Assembly (NCBI RefSeq): GCF_009687865.1
Contig: NZ_BLAE01000046.1
Span: 26,697 to 90,696, forward strand
Reading direction: 5' to 3'
Source of the DNA: Acrocarpospora macrocephala
GTDB lineage: Bacteria; Actinomycetota; Actinomycetes; Streptosporangiales; Streptosporangiaceae
DNA: 64,000 bases
The notes under the pieces were generated by a model that was not told where the DNA came from, searched no databases, and saw only the letters and a list, made by a program, of their open reading frames with translations. Numbering within the stretch: position 1 is the stretch's first letter; each line of letters starts with the position of its first letter. Below are positions 18,416 through 26,838 of this stretch, piece after piece. A program made the translations under genes and the position numbers.

Positions 18416-19636
18416 TTAACCCCGCGTTGCCGTACGGGTGACGGCCTCCGCCGCCTCCTCGGCCGCCGACGCGGCGATGTCGATCGAGGTCTCCTTCGAC
18501 CGGCGAATCCCCAGGATGCTGATGAACAGCGCCGCGAAGATCGTCTGGAAGCTCATGATGAACGCGGTCGCCGACGGCACGACCATGCGCAGCACCTCGG
18601 CCGGAATCAGTTCCCCGAAGCCCCGGCCGCCCCAGTGCGCGAGCGAGGCGATCAGGCCGACCAGACCGCCCAGCGCCAGCAGCCCACCGGCGACCAGGCC
18701 CTTCTCCAGGGTCACGATGTCGACCAGCTTCCGCACCCGCCGGTCCTCAGGAAGGAACCCCTCCTCGGCCGCGTACACCTTGGTGAACAGCGCGAACAGC
18801 GCGGCCTGGAACCCGATCACCACCATCGCGGACGCCCCGACCAGGGTGTCGACGTCGAACGCGAGCTTGCCGATGTAGACCGGGCCGAAGGTCAGCGCGG
18901 TGCCCGCGACCAGGCCGAGCGTCATCAGCACCAGGCCGGGGATGAAGAACAGCCAGCGCGGGCTGTACAGCAGCAGGAAGCGCAGGTGGCGCCAGCCGTC
19001 CCGCCAGGAGCGCAGGTGCGGCGGACGGGAGCGGCCGTCGGGCGCGAGGGTGGTCGGCACCTCGCGCACGTCCAGGCCCTGCAGGGTCGCCTTCACGACC
19101 ATCTCGGAGGCGAACTCCATGCCGCCGGTCTGCAGGCCCAGGCGCAGGATCGAGTCGCGCCGGAAGCCGCGCAGGCCGCAGTGGAAGTCGCCGATCGCGC
19201 TCGGGAAGAACAGCCGCCCGACGAACGAGAGCACCGGATTGCCCAGGTAGCGGTGGAGCGGGGGCATCGCGCCCGGGGCGATCCCGCCCTTGAAGCGGTT
19301 GCCCATCACCAGTTCGCCACCCGCGCGCAGTTCCTCAACGAACGGCAGCAGACCGGTGAAATCGTAGGAATCATCCGCGTCGCCCATGATGACGTACTTG
19401 CCGCGCGCCGCCCGGATGCCACCGATCAGGGCATTGCCGTACCCCTTCTCGGCAATGTGCACCACGCGGGCGCCGGCATCCCTGGCCAGCTGCTGCGAGC
19501 CGTCGGTGCTGCCGTTGTCGGCGATCACCACTTCGCCCTCGATGCCGTTCTCGCGCATGCAGTCCAGCGCCTTGCGCACACACGTTTCCACGGTCTCCGC
19601 CTCGTTGAGGCAGGGCATGACCACCGTGAGTTCCAC
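18416..19636 (-). CDS. Family 2 glycosyltransferase with C-terminal membrane segments (polyprenyl-phosphate glycosyltransferase-like)
   Basis: The GT-A domain starts VELTVVMPCLNEAETV, with IADNGSTDGS, VIMGDADDSYDF (metal-binding acidic motif) and GNRFKGG. The C-terminal part has about four hydrophobic helices (near FFIPGLVLMTLGLVAGTAL, a second around VGASAMVVIGFQAALF, and two more). Such enzymes transfer a sugar from a nucleotide donor to a polyprenyl phosphate on the membrane. GTG at 19636 is preferred because GAGGGG lies 7-8 nt upstream; an ATG at 19672 would add 12 residues. The divergent GT-C-like gene and PMT nearby suggest a shared glycosylation route (inference). Confidence 0.88.
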   Translation of the reverse strand: MELTVVMPCLNEAETVETCVRKALDCMRENGIEGEVVIADNGSTDGSQQLARDAGARVVHIAEKGYGNALIGGIRAARGKYVIMGDADDSYDFTGLLPFVEELRAGGELVMGNRFKGGIAPGAMPPLHRYLGNPVLSFVGRLFFPSAIGDFHCGLRGFRRDSILRLGLQTGGMEFASEMVVKATLQGLDVREVPTTLAPDGRSRPPHLRSWRDGWRHLRFLLLYSPRWLFFIPGLVLMTLGLVAGTALTFGPVYIGKLAFDVDTLVGASAMVVIGFQAALFALFTKVYAAEEGFLPEDRRVRKLVDIVTLEKGLVAGGLLALGGLVGLIASLAHWGGRGFGELIPAEVLRMVVPSATAFIMSFQTIFAALFISILGIRRSKETSIDIAASAAEEAAEAVTRTATRG

Positions 19637-19733
19637 GTCGCAACCCCTCAAGCTTTCGATCAGATCAACCAATCATGCCCGCTACCCCCATGTGCCCGAG
19701 TCAAGTCCGTGAAACGACTGGCATTCTGTAAGC

Positions 19734-21218
19734 ATGGTCGCGGTCGCGGAACCGACAACGTTGAGCGCCCCCAGCATCGGACGGTGGGGGCGTTCAGTCG
19801 CGTTTCTGCGCCGGCACCGCTGGTTCGCCGCCGCTCTCGGCCTGGGCGCGGTCCTGCGGATCATCACGATGCTGGGCTTCGGCCCGGCGATGTGGTTCAA
19901 CGACTCCTACGACTACATCTCCGTCGCGCTGCACCCCCGCCCGCATCCGATCCGGCCGGATGGGTACGGATTCTGGCTGCTGATGCTCAAGCCGTTGCAC
20001 AGCCTGGCCCTGGTGGTGTTCACCCAGCATCTGATGGGCCTGGGCACTGGGGTCCTGATATATGCGCTCTTAACCAGGCGATTCAACCTGCCTGGGTGGG
20101 GGGCGACGCTGGCCGCGGTGCCGGTGCTGTTCGACGCGTACCAGATCCAGATCGAGCAGATGATCATGTCGGACGCGATGTTCGTCCTGCTCGTGGTCGG
20201 GGTCATCACGCTGGTGCTGTGGCATCGGGAAATGTCGTGGAAAGTCGGTGCGGCTGTCGGCGGCCTGCTCGCGCTGACCGCGCTCACCCGCAGCATCGGC
20301 CTGCCGATCCTGGCGCTGGTGGTGGTCTACCTCCTGGTCAAGCGGACAGGCTGGAAGACGATCCTGGCATTGGTGACGGCCTGCGCGATTCCCGTCGTCG
20401 GCTACATGGGCTGGTTCAAAGCGGTCAACGGCCAGTTCGCGATGACCAGCAGCGACGGCGTGATCCTCTACATGCGCACCGCGTCGTTCTCGGACTGCCA
20501 CGAGATGGGCCTCGACCCCCGCGCCGAACTCCAGCTCGCCCTGCTCTGCATCCCGAAGAAGCCCGCGGATCGCGGCCCTTCCGCGCAGGCCTACCTCTGG
20601 TGGGACAACGACAACCAGATCCACGTGTTCGGCGCGGGCATGAAGTTCGACGCCGAAATGAACAAGAACACCAGCGCCTTCGCGACGCGCGCCATCCTCA
20701 GCCAGCCCGGCGACTACCTCGCCGTCGTCGCCAAGGACTTCTTCCGCGCCTTCCGCTGGGACCGCAGCCCGTTCCCGGACACCAAGACCTTCCTGCAGTA
20801 CGAATTCGGCAACAACATCACCACCCGGCTCCCCCAGTGGACCTCCTTCCGCGGCCAGACCCACACGGACGCCGAAACCTACGAGAACGGCCCCGCGGCC
20901 ACGGTCAACACCCGCCCCTGGGCCGACATCATGATCGGCTACCAGAAGATCATGCGCCTGCCCGGCCTGGCCCTCGGCGTCCTCCTCCTCATCGGCCTGT
21001 ACGGTGTCGCCCTCCGCTGGCGCAAACTCGGCGGCCCCGTCCTGCTCCCCTGGCTGGCCTCCGTCGGCCTGATCCTCGCCCCCGCCGCCACCGCCGAATT
21101 CGACTACCGCTACCTGATCCCCGCGGCCCCCCTCGCCTGCCTCGCCGCCGCCATCACCCTCCGCCACGGCCTCCGCCGCACCCGCCCCACTCCGCCAGAC
21201 CTCCCCGAAGCAGCCTGA
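19734..21218 (+). CDS. Polytopic membrane protein, GT-C/ArnT-like glycosyltransferase
   Basis: Protein of 494 residues with about ten hydrophobic segments. After the first helix comes WFNDSYDYISVAL, with an Asp in the outer loop position used by GT-C enzymes that take sugar from polyprenyl-phosphate donors. A large soluble loop (about 240-385) precedes the last helices. The family is called from topology and this loop, not from strong motifs. It diverges from the GT2 gene, which could make its lipid-linked donor. A start at 19734 (ATG) gives a basic cytoplasmic N-terminus before helix 1. Confidence 0.7.
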   Translation: MVAVAEPTTLSAPSIGRWGRSVAFLRRHRWFAAALGLGAVLRIITMLGFGPAMWFNDSYDYISVALHPRPHPIRPDGYGFWLLMLKPLHSLALVVFTQHLMGLGTGVLIYALLTRRFNLPGWGATLAAVPVLFDAYQIQIEQMIMSDAMFVLLVVGVITLVLWHREMSWKVGAAVGGLLALTALTRSIGLPILALVVVYLLVKRTGWKTILALVTACAIPVVGYMGWFKAVNGQFAMTSSDGVILYMRTASFSDCHEMGLDPRAELQLALLCIPKKPADRGPSAQAYLWWDNDNQIHVFGAGMKFDAEMNKNTSAFATRAILSQPGDYLAVVAKDFFRAFRWDRSPFPDTKTFLQYEFGNNITTRLPQWTSFRGQTHTDAETYENGPAATVNTRPWADIMIGYQKIMRLPGLALGVLLLIGLYGVALRWRKLGGPVLLPWLASVGLILAPAATAEFDYRYLIPAAPLACLAAAITLRHGLRRTRPTPPDLPEAA

Positions 21219-21328
21219 GACCCCCTCCAGAGGACCGCAACGCCCTTTTGGCGCCGGGACGGCGAGGACCAACGACGAGGTAAACGGCGCCCGATAACGG
21301 CCAGCTCACTGAATCTGGGGGCGCCCTT

Positions 21329-22171
21329 TCAGGACTTCGCCGTGTGTACGGCGTTGTATAGGTCCCGCTTGGGGATACCCGCTCTTTTCGCCACGTCGAC
21401 GATGGCTTCCTTACGGGCGACTCCAGTCGCCTCCAGTTGGGCGACCTGGGCGACCAGATCTTCGATTTCCGGCTCGGTCTGATCAGGGGCGTACCCGGCG
21501 ATCACGATGGTGATTTCGCCGCGCATGTCCCCAGCGGCCCAGTCGGCGAGCTGGCCGAGCCCGCCTCGCCGTACCTCTTCGTAGGTTTTGGTCAGTTCGC
21601 GGCAGACGGCGGCCTGGCGGTCGGGACCGAATGCCTCGGCCATCGCCTCAAGGCAGGCCTGGAGCCGGTGCGGCGCCTCGAAGAAGACCATCGTGCGCTC
21701 CTCGGTGGCCAGGCCCGCCAGGCGCCGCGCCCGGTCGCCGGACTTGCGCGGCGGGAAGCCCTCGAAGCAGAAACGATCGCTGGGCAGCCCGGAGATCGCC
21801 AAGGCGGTGGTCACGGCGGAGGGCCCGGCCAGGGCGGTGACGGGCACACCGGCGTCGACGGCCAGCTTGGTCAGCCGGTAGCCGGGGTCGGAAACGCCGG
21901 GCATGCCCGCGTCTGTGATGACAAGCACGGTCTTTCCGGCAAGGAGCACATCGAGAAGCTCCTTCGCCCGGGTGATCTCATTGGCGTCGTAGTACGACAC
22001 CACCCGCCCGGTCACATTCGCCCCGAGATCGGAGACCAGCCGCTTCAACCGCCGGGTGTCCTCGGCGGCGATCACATCCGCCGTTTCGAGCGCCGACCGC
22101 AGCCGGGGCGACGCGTCGCCGACCTGCCCGATCGGAGCGCCCGCCAACACCAGCCTGCCGAATTCACTCAC
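21329..22171 (-). CDS. rsmI: 16S rRNA (cytidine1402-2'-O)-methyltransferase RsmI
   Basis: SAM-dependent tetrapyrrole-methylase-fold enzyme, 280 residues, acting on C1402 of 16S rRNA. Seen: N-terminal LVLAGAPIGQVGDASPR, AAEDTRRLKRLV, VITDAGMPGVSDPGY, the GPSAVTTALAISGLP segment and FEGFPPRKSGDR, all diagnostic of RsmI. GTG 22171 gives the expected N-terminus; longer in-frame extensions overlap the pmt promoter. No Shine-Dalgarno is visible, but CATACT lies about 7 nt before the start, so the mRNA may be leaderless. Divergent from pmt, a pairing common in actinobacteria. Confidence 0.96.
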   Translation of the reverse strand: MSEFGRLVLAGAPIGQVGDASPRLRSALETADVIAAEDTRRLKRLVSDLGANVTGRVVSYYDANEITRAKELLDVLLAGKTVLVITDAGMPGVSDPGYRLTKLAVDAGVPVTALAGPSAVTTALAISGLPSDRFCFEGFPPRKSGDRARRLAGLATEERTMVFFEAPHRLQACLEAMAEAFGPDRQAAVCRELTKTYEEVRRGGLGQLADWAAGDMRGEITIVIAGYAPDQTEPEIEDLVAQVAQLEATGVARKEAIVDVAKRAGIPKRDLYNAVHTAKS

Positions 22172-22278
22172 TGCACCAGTATGTTGTCCCCAGCGCCCCC
22201 GTTCGGACTGTGGCCGAACAGGATCGAATCGGCGCGTACGTCGTGTTCGTGGCGTGGTGTCGCCAGTAGTGTGGGCGG

Positions 22279-23889
22279 GTGGCCGTGACCGACTTCGCCA
22301 ATCAGGCGTACGAGCAGCCCGAGCCGGACCCGCAGAACTCATCGCCCTCCGTGCGCGATCGGCTGGTCCCGCCGATGCCCGGCAGCGCGATATGGGGTTG
22401 GCTCGGCCCGATCATCGTAACGATCTTCGGCGCTATTCTCCGCTTCGACCGGTTGGGTACGCCCAAGGCGATCGTCTTCGACGAGACGTACTACGCGAAA
22501 GACGCCTGGTCGACCATCAAGTACGGCGTCGAGCGCCAGTTCATCGAAGGCGACGCGGCCAACCAGGCCGTGCTCCGCGGCGACACGAACATCTTCAAGG
22601 TCTGCGAACAAGTCGACCAATGCGCGTCATACGTGGTCCATCCGCCCCTCGGGAAATGGATGATCGGCCTCGGCGAGTGGATGTTCGGCCTGACCCCGTT
22701 CGGCTGGCGCTTCATGGCCGCCGTCATCGGCTCCCTGTCGATCCTGCTGCTGGCCCGGGTGGCCCGCCGCATCACCCGCTCCACCCTTCTCGGCTGCTTC
22801 GCCGGCTTCCTCCTCGCCCTGGACGGCTTGCACTTCGTCCTGTCCCGTACGGCCCTGCTGGACATTTTCCTGATGTTCTGGGTCATCGCGGGATTCGCCT
22901 GCCTGGTGGTCGACCGCGATCGAAGCAGGCAACGCCTGGCCGACTGGTACGAGACCTCCGGCGTCGGCGACCTCGGCCCCTCGCTCGGCATCCGCCCGTG
23001 GCGCCTCGCCGCCGGCCTCTGCCTGGGCGGCGCGCTCGCCACCAAATGGACCGGCCTGTTCTTCATCGCCGCCTTCGGCATCATGACCGTCCTGTGGGAC
23101 TTCGGCGCCCGCCGCGCCGTCGGCCTCCGCCAGTCCCTCCTCGGCACCACCCGCCGCGACCTCCCGCTCGCCTTCGCCTGGATCGCGCTCATCCCGCTGC
23201 TGGTCTACGTGCTCTCGTTCGCGGGCTGGTTCGCCACCGACCGCGGCTACGGCCGCAACTGGGCCCAGGCGACCTCCAACGGCCCCGTGTACTTCATCTT
23301 CGACTCGCTGCGCTCCTGGGTGGATTACCAGAAACAGATCCTTTCCTTCCACACCGGCCTGGACTCCTCACATCCGTACGCGTCCGAGCCCTGGCAGTGG
23401 CCGATGTTGCTGCGCCCTGTGGCATTTTTCTACGAATCGCCCAAGGGCTGCGGCTCGGACAACTGCTCGTGGGCCGTGCTCGGCACCGGCACGCCGATCA
23501 TCTGGTTCGGCGGCCTCATCGCGCTGATCGCGATGATCGGCTGGTACGTGGCGACCCGCGACTGGCGCGCCGGAGCGATCCTGCTCGGGTACGCAGCGGG
23601 CTGGCTTCCCTGGTTCTACTTCCAGATCGTCGACAACCGGACGATGTTCCTGTTCTATGCCATTCCCATGGTTCCCTTCATGATCCTCGCCATCGTGCTG
23701 GGCGCCGGGTTGATCATCGGGCCGATGACCCGGCCCGGCAACCGCCGTCTGTACGGGGCGGTGGCCGTGGGAGCGTTCGCATTGCTCGCGCTGGTCAACT
23801 TCTGGTGGCTCTATCCGGTGCTGTCCGCGGAGGTCATTCCGTACCAGGACTGGTATGCCCGAATGTTGTTTAAGTCGGGCTGGATCTGA
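22279..23889 (+). CDS. pmt: Polyprenyl-phosphate-mannose--protein mannosyltransferase (PMT, GT39)
   Basis: Polytopic membrane enzyme of 536 residues that O-mannosylates secreted proteins using polyprenyl-phosphate mannose. The first outer loop carries FDETYYAKDAW, the conserved Asp-Glu of PMTs; HPPLGKWMIGLGEWMFG and FLLALDGLHFVLSR follow, then about ten helices. The C-terminus has FYFQIVDNRTMFLFYAIPMVPF, also typical. GTG 22279 lacks a Shine-Dalgarno; a TAGTGT box 6 nt before it suggests a leaderless transcript. Likely substrates are the exported proteins encoded around it, but this is inference. Confidence 0.95.
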   Translation: MAVTDFANQAYEQPEPDPQNSSPSVRDRLVPPMPGSAIWGWLGPIIVTIFGAILRFDRLGTPKAIVFDETYYAKDAWSTIKYGVERQFIEGDAANQAVLRGDTNIFKVCEQVDQCASYVVHPPLGKWMIGLGEWMFGLTPFGWRFMAAVIGSLSILLLARVARRITRSTLLGCFAGFLLALDGLHFVLSRTALLDIFLMFWVIAGFACLVVDRDRSRQRLADWYETSGVGDLGPSLGIRPWRLAAGLCLGGALATKWTGLFFIAAFGIMTVLWDFGARRAVGLRQSLLGTTRRDLPLAFAWIALIPLLVYVLSFAGWFATDRGYGRNWAQATSNGPVYFIFDSLRSWVDYQKQILSFHTGLDSSHPYASEPWQWPMLLRPVAFFYESPKGCGSDNCSWAVLGTGTPIIWFGGLIALIAMIGWYVATRDWRAGAILLGYAAGWLPWFYFQIVDNRTMFLFYAIPMVPFMILAIVLGAGLIIGPMTRPGNRRLYGAVAVGAFALLALVNFWWLYPVLSAEVIPYQDWYARMLFKSGWI

Positions 23890-23989
23890 GCTCTGGCAGC
23901 GGTGTCCGTATCGTGAGTCACTAGGGGGGTGGTCCCGAGTGTCTCTCGGTCGTCGTCAACGGTGGGTCCCATACGGCAGACTGCGGGTC

Positions 23990-25348
23990 ATGCCCGCACC
24001 TGATGTGGCGGCGCTCCTCGCCGAACTGGAGCGCGCCGAGCCGGACGTCGCCGACTCGGCCAGAATCGCCGTGGAATGGCTCACCGGCGGCGAGGCCCTG
24101 GAGACCATCAGCCAACTCGACGTGTGTGAATTCCTCTGGTACGCGTTGCCGATCAAGGTCACCGGAGATCACGTGGCCATCGCGCACGCCCTCGGCCGGC
24201 TCTTCGAGCTGGGCGGCATGGAGCGCTACGCGGCGCTGTGCGCGTCCGAAACGACCACGCACATCCTGCGCACCTACGGCCGCGAGGGCGAAGAGGCCGG
24301 GGCCGCCGCCTACCAGCAGGCGCTTGAGGCCACCGGCGTGCTGCCCCCCGACGTTCCCGAACTCAGTTGGAGCTCCATCATGGGCCCGGAGGAGCTCGGC
24401 GCGCACGTCGCCTGCGCGGCCGCGCTCGAGCTCGCGATCGTGTCGGGCGAGCTGGCCATGCCGTACGAACCGGAGACGCCCGCCACGACGGTCATGCGCG
24501 GTCTCACCCGCGGCCGGGTGGAACTGACCACGCGCTGGCTCACTGAGCCCCGCGCCGAGCTCGGCGGCGACTGCTGGCTCCACCGCGTCCACGGCGAACG
24601 CCTCAACCGCTGGGTCCTCGGCCGCGGCAAGGCCCGCCGCGAACTCGCCCAGCCCTTCGAGGTGCGGCTCTACGCTCCCATTCCCGCTCCCGCCGAACCG
24701 CATCTGGCGTCGCTGTGGTGGTTGCTGGACTGGGCGGCCGGAAGCGGCGGTGTGCCGCTGACGCAGAAATTCAACCTGTCCCGGGCGCTGGTGGTGGAAT
24801 CGGCCGAGCTGTTCGGGTGGGACGCGGTCACCGCCGGGTCCATCCGGGGCGAGGCGGACGTTCCCACCCTGACGATGCTGCGAGAGATCGTGAGCGAGGA
24901 ACTGCGGGCTCTGCGGCGCAACGGCCGGAAGCTGGTGCTCACGGTCGCCGGCCGCAAACTCTCCGACGACCCCGAGGCGATGTGGACCGCCGCGACGGCG
25001 ACCCTGCTCACCCCGGCCCAGGGGGAACACGATTTCGAAGTTTCCGTCCGGGAGGCGGCGCTGATGCTGCTCGCGGACGGAGACCCCCTGCCCTACGCGG
25101 AGCTGCGCGATCGGGTGGCCGACGTGGTCAACGGCGAAGGCTGGCGGTCCTCCGCCGGGGGGCAGGTCTCCGCCGCGGACCTGACCACCCCGCTCGGGGA
25201 GCTGCAGCGGCGGCTGGACGCGCTGGATCTGCGCATGTCGTGCGACTGGCGGGCGAGCTGGCAACTGACACCCGTCGGCCAGCAAGCGGTCCTGTCCGCG
25301 CTCCGCACGCAGGCCCTGCGCCCTCGCCAGTACGCGGGCCTCGGCTGA
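23990..25348 (+). CDS. Conserved hypothetical protein, about 450 residues, with C-terminal winged-helix-like segment
   Basis: I do not recognise the whole protein. ATG 23990 is chosen because the frame upstream is low-quality and overlaps pmt. No signal peptide or membrane helix. The middle carries LWWLLDWAAGSGGVPLT and a helix-rich segment ending RNGRKLVLTVAGRKLSDDP, which resembles the C-terminal domain found in plasmid pRiA4b ORF-3-like proteins. The N-terminal 200 residues are Ala/Glu-rich helices. Cytoplasmic; function unknown. Confidence 0.7.
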   Translation: MPAPDVAALLAELERAEPDVADSARIAVEWLTGGEALETISQLDVCEFLWYALPIKVTGDHVAIAHALGRLFELGGMERYAALCASETTTHILRTYGREGEEAGAAAYQQALEATGVLPPDVPELSWSSIMGPEELGAHVACAAALELAIVSGELAMPYEPETPATTVMRGLTRGRVELTTRWLTEPRAELGGDCWLHRVHGERLNRWVLGRGKARRELAQPFEVRLYAPIPAPAEPHLASLWWLLDWAAGSGGVPLTQKFNLSRALVVESAELFGWDAVTAGSIRGEADVPTLTMLREIVSEELRALRRNGRKLVLTVAGRKLSDDPEAMWTAATATLLTPAQGEHDFEVSVREAALMLLADGDPLPYAELRDRVADVVNGEGWRSSAGGQVSAADLTTPLGELQRRLDALDLRMSCDWRASWQLTPVGQQAVLSALRTQALRPRQYAGLG

Positions 25349-25488
25349 GTCGAATCACGGCTGCCCCTGGACGGACGGCTCTTCGTTCTGGGCGCGCGTT
25401 TCGGATCACATTCAGGAGACCACTTCCTCAAGTGCTCCTACATGGGGTAGAAGGTTGAACCCGTACAACCCTCACCTTTGAGGTACCT

Positions 25489-26130
25489 GTGAAGAAAATG
25501 CTGCGATTCCTCACGGCTCCCGTCGTGGCGATGGCCCTGCTCCTGACCGGATTATCCACCCCTGCCCGCGCCGAGACGGATGCGCAACTGGCTGCGTCGT
25601 GGCAGCTCGCGTGGGACACGTACCGGTTCTACGAGATCCTGACCGCTCCCCTGCCCTGGACCGGACGAAGCCAGGTCACCCGCGACATCGCGATCGACAT
25701 CAACGCCCCCATCGCGCACGTCTTCGACGCCTACTCCAACGTCAACAACCACATCGGCATGCACTCGTTCCTCAAACGAGTGGTAACCCACGCCGACTGG
25801 ACCGAGAACGACGTCCGCTACATCAACTTCACCGCGATCGAGGACATCCCCGTTGTAGCCGGCATCCCCATCAGCAGCAAAACCCACGCCCAACAGCGAA
25901 TCCACCGCAACGCGTTCTACTACGAAACCGACACCTGGACCCTCCCCAACGTCGTCACCCACCAGAAAATCATCTTCACCGACCTCGGAAACGGCACAAC
26001 CCGAGTAACCGAACACCTCACCTTCGAGGCCAGCATCCTCCTGATCGACTTCACCGTGACCAACGGCGTCGCCTCACATCAGGCCACGCAAGCCGGCCTC
26101 AAGACAGCCATAGAGAACGGCACACTCTAA
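25489..26130 (+). CDS. Secreted SRPBCC (START-like) domain protein
   Basis: GTG 25489 is preceded by TGAGG with 5-nt spacing. Residues 1-28 are a signal peptide (KKMLRFLTAPVVAMALLL, cleavage after TPARA). The remaining 185 residues look like a helix-grip SRPBCC fold: a VTRDIAIDINAPIAHVFDAY opening strand typical of polyketide-cyclase-like proteins, and a long C-terminal helix. Such domains bind hydrophobic ligands; being exported is uncommon for them. It may stand alone, with a tRNA region downstream. Ligand unknown. Confidence 0.75.
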   Translation: MKKMLRFLTAPVVAMALLLTGLSTPARAETDAQLAASWQLAWDTYRFYEILTAPLPWTGRSQVTRDIAIDINAPIAHVFDAYSNVNNHIGMHSFLKRVVTHADWTENDVRYINFTAIEDIPVVAGIPISSKTHAQQRIHRNAFYYETDTWTLPNVVTHQKIIFTDLGNGTTRVTEHLTFEASILLIDFTVTNGVASHQATQAGLKTAIENGTL

Positions 26131-26154
26131 ACGATTCACGCACTGGGAGACGAT

Positions 26155-26255
26155 TCCTTCCCTGCCTTCGCCCTTAAATATGTAGCGCCCGCCGAGCCGG
26201 GCGGCTACCGTTCTGGATAACACGAGCAAGACGCTCGGGCGAAGGCAGGGAAGGA
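26155..26255 (+). promoter_or_regulatory. Branched structured RNA leader that sequesters a ribosome-binding site
   Basis: A perfect 19-bp inverted repeat pairs 26155-26173 with 26237-26255. Its 63-nt interior has two further hairpins: GTAGC-GCCCG with CGGGC-G-GCTAC (26182-26208) and GAGC-AAGAC-GCTC (26224-26236). The 3' arm of the long helix contains the purine-rich GGCAGGGAAGG and the A of the ATG of the following 34-codon ORF. So the folded form should hide the start of translation, as in riboswitches or thermosensors. It matches no RNA class I recognise. Confidence 0.6.
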
Positions 26256-26359
26256 TGACAGTCGTGAGCTACCAGCTGGAACAGGCGCGCAGTCTGCGTT
26301 CACTGGACGCGCGATCTCTGCGCGCTCTCGTGCTGCGGCTCCGGCGGTCTTCCTGGTAA
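26255..26359 (+). CDS. Short ORF (34 codons), possible leader peptide
   Basis: ATG 26255 to TAA 26357-26359, with GGGAAGG directly upstream. The predicted peptide is Arg/Leu/Ser-rich, with repeated R-S-L triplets (ARSLRSLDARSLRALVLRLR) and ends RRSSW. Its start lies inside the long leader helix and its stop is 22 nt before an intrinsic terminator, the layout of an attenuator leader or a small regulated peptide. Its seven Leu codons are all CTG or CTC, which is ordinary for high GC. No homologue recognised. Confidence 0.5.
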   Translation: MTVVSYQLEQARSLRSLDARSLRALVLRLRRSSW

Positions 26360-26381
26360 ACCCCCAAGAGATCGCCGCGAG

Positions 26382-26414
26382 GCCGCCAGGGACACCCCGG
26401 CGGCTTTTTCTTTT
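26382..26414 (+). terminator. Intrinsic terminator after the short ORF
   Basis: GCCGCC-A-GGG pairs with CCC-GGCGGC (26382-26404) around a small loop, followed by TTTTTCTTTT. One of the strongest terminators in the window; it separates the short ORF from the tRNA genes. Confidence 0.85.
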
Positions 26415-26482
26415 CCCGCACTTCCTTAACTGACGTGACCGGGTATGCGCATGCCTAAAACTCAATAGCGGAGAAATTCCAG

Positions 26483-26556
26483 ACGTCCGTAGCCCAAATG
26501 GTAGAGGTGCCGGCCCGAGGTGCCGGAGGTCGCGGGTTCGAATCCCGCCGGACGTA
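26483..26556 (+). tRNA. tRNA-like gene, anticodon GAG (Leu) on a short-variable-arm body, C33
   Basis: Acceptor ACGTCCG/CGGACGT pairs over 7 bp. Anticodon stem CCGGC/GCCGG (26510-26526) with loop CCGAGGT, anticodon GAG at 26517-26519. Variable loop is only 5 nt. T-arm GCGGG-TTCGAAT-CCCGC is perfect. Discriminator A, no encoded CCA. Odd points: Leu anticodon on a class I body, C in place of the universal U33, and a weak 3-bp D-stem with an 18-nt stretch between positions 9 and 27. May be a non-canonical or decayed tRNA. Confidence 0.6.
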
Positions 26557-26566
26557 CGCGGAACAG

Positions 26567-26640
26567 GCCGCTCTAGCCCAACGGCAGGAGGCACCGTGCT
26601 CAGGACACGGGACGTCGGGGTTCGAATCCCCGGGGCGGCA
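26567..26640 (+). tRNA. tRNA-like gene, anticodon CAG (Leu) on a short-variable-arm body
   Basis: Acceptor GCCGCTC/GGGCGGC (one G-U pair). Anticodon stem CCGTG/CACGG with loop CTCAGGA, anticodon CAG at 26601-26603, U33 present. 5-nt variable loop, perfect T-arm CGGGG-TTCGAAT-CCCCG, discriminator A, no CCA. Its D-arm has the same unusual 3-bp form as the preceding gene. Canonical tRNA-Leu has a long variable arm, which this lacks. Confidence 0.65.
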
Positions 26641-26651
26641 CGAAAATCCGT

Positions 26652-26741
26652 GGAGGGGCCAGCCGACAGATGGCGACGGCCGCAGTCCCGAAAACTGTTG
26701 GCGCTTTCGAGCGCGTGCGAGTTCGACCCTCGCCCCCTCCG
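26652..26741 (+). tRNA. tRNA-Ser-like gene, anticodon CGA, C33
   Basis: Acceptor GGAGGGG/CCCCTCC, long variable arm with a GCGC/GCGC stem (26701-26714), T-arm GCGAG-TTCGACC-CTCGC and discriminator G, all as in tRNA-Ser. Anticodon loop CCCGAAA gives CGA at 26689-26691, but position 33 is C rather than U, position 8 is C rather than U, and the T-loop has CC at its end. Possibly a variant or decaying tRNA-Ser. Confidence 0.6.
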
Positions 26742-26751
26742 CTCACGACAA

Positions 26752-26828
26752 GGCCCGTTGGTCTAGCTGGTCAGGACACCTGACTCTCACTCAGGAGATC
26801 ACCGGTTCGAATCCGGTACGGGCTACCA
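26752..26828 (+). tRNA. tRNA-Glu (CTC)
   Basis: Standard cloverleaf: acceptor GGCCCGT/ACGGGCT (terminal G-U), anticodon stem CCTGA/TCAGG with loop CTCTCAC giving CTC, T-arm ACCGG-TTCGAAT-CCGGT, discriminator A and an encoded CCA at 26826-26828. Confidence 0.92.
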
Positions 26829-26838
26829 GCTTTGTCGT

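Noticed and set aside
18395..21283. A 962-codon plus-strand frame across the GT2 and GT-C genes
   Set aside because: It is antisense to GT2 and out of frame with the GT-C gene; composition is Arg/Pro-rich without motifs.
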